Source: Pseudomonadales bacterium
GTDB lineage: Bacteria > Pseudomonadota > Gammaproteobacteria > Pseudomonadales > Azotimanducaceae
NCBI GenBank assembly: GCA_030749725.1
Contig: JASMJM010000101.1
Coordinates: forward strand, 1-62,692
DNA: 62,692 nt
Direction of reading: 5' to 3'
The notes under the pieces are model-generated. The model made no database searches. It saw nothing but the letters and a program-made list of their open reading frames with translations, and was not told the DNA's origin. Shown here in pieces: positions 62,606 through 62,692 of the stretch; the stretch's first letter is position 1; every line of letters begins with the position of its first letter. A program made the position numbers and the translations under genes.

Positions 62606-62692
62606 ATGTCAACCATCGAAGGGTCGTCAGCCAAGGCTATTCTATATGCATTTCTTGCCAATATGGGCATCGCCATCGCCAAGTTTGCTGCA
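62606..62692 (+). CDS. Cation diffusion facilitator (CDF) family transporter, N-terminus only
   Basis: The frame from ATG 62606 runs off the right edge after 29 codons. MSTIEGSSAKAILYAFLANMGIAIAKFAA matches the first membrane helix of CDF-type metal-efflux proteins (KAILYAFLANLGIAIAKF). The metal-binding residues lie outside the window, so the metal is unknown. It is divergent from the ECF sigma gene. Confidence 0.75.
   Translation, partial: MSTIEGSSAKAILYAFLANMGIAIAKFAA

Overview
The window is a 62.7 kb stretch of a gammaproteobacterial chromosome of roughly 53% G+C. The conserved run tRNA-Leu / tig / clpP / clpX / lon / hupB / ppiD, followed by mltD, a SAM methyltransferase, rnhA and dnaQ, is an arrangement known from Pseudomonas-like Gammaproteobacteria. 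Several acyl-CoA dehydrogenases, a TonB-dependent receptor, a sulfite reductase and a TauE-type exporter suggest a free-living heterotroph, perhaps marine. I cannot name the genus.

Layout. 1-1121: the end of a mobile element, with a tyrosine integrase running off the left edge and the 3' half of a tRNA-Arg(TCT) that looks like an attachment site. 1174-8989: tRNA-His and tRNA-Leu, with about 7.6 kb between them carrying a persulfide dioxygenase-rhodanese fusion, a PHP hydrolase, an acyl-CoA dehydrogenase, a lipoprotein hydrolase, a Nudix hydrolase, and a secreted beta-propeller plus bc1-type Rieske pair. 9126-17706: proteostasis block (tig, clpP, clpX, lon, hupB, ppiD). 17739-23207: mltD, methyltransferase, rnhA, dnaQ, SCP2 protein, sohB. 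23230-26894: AcuI-type reductase and two acyl-CoA dehydrogenases. 27055-30067: frameshifted TonB-dependent receptor. 30372-43259: CPA2 antiporter, sulfite reductase with DUF934 protein, metH, nfuA, DAHP synthase with a candidate aromatic attenuator, an AIR-synthase-like protein, and an M3 peptidase. 43268-49987: HSL-type hydrolase, a secreted protein, and a MacB-like ABC exporter operon. 50558-62692: TauE, glnS, a small secreted protein, a stand-alone AICAR transformylase, a PLP lyase, a short selenoprotein gene, an O-methyltransferase, glyA, an M28-like protein, an RNA methyltransferase-like protein, an ECF sigma / anti-sigma pair and the start of a CDF transporter.

Three observations deserve most attention. 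(1) A 72-codon gene at 56279-56497 (minus) has an in-frame TGA exactly at the CxxU position of the SelW/Rdx family, with a plausible bacterial SECIS hairpin just after it; ordinary gene callers would miss it. (2) At least ten short tandem-repeat arrays, each with a different unit (14 to 60 bp), lie at gene borders. Several repeat the end of the adjacent gene including its stop codon, and one repeats a gene start. (3) DAHP synthase is preceded by a 43-codon open frame with a W, W, Y, Y, F cluster, a hairpin, a mutually exclusive pairing and a U-tract terminator, which is an attenuator-like layout.

Starts were chosen by ribosome-binding sites and family N-termini; several genes use GTG or TTG, and rnhA appears to use CTG. 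All function calls rest on motifs read by eye; no database search was run.
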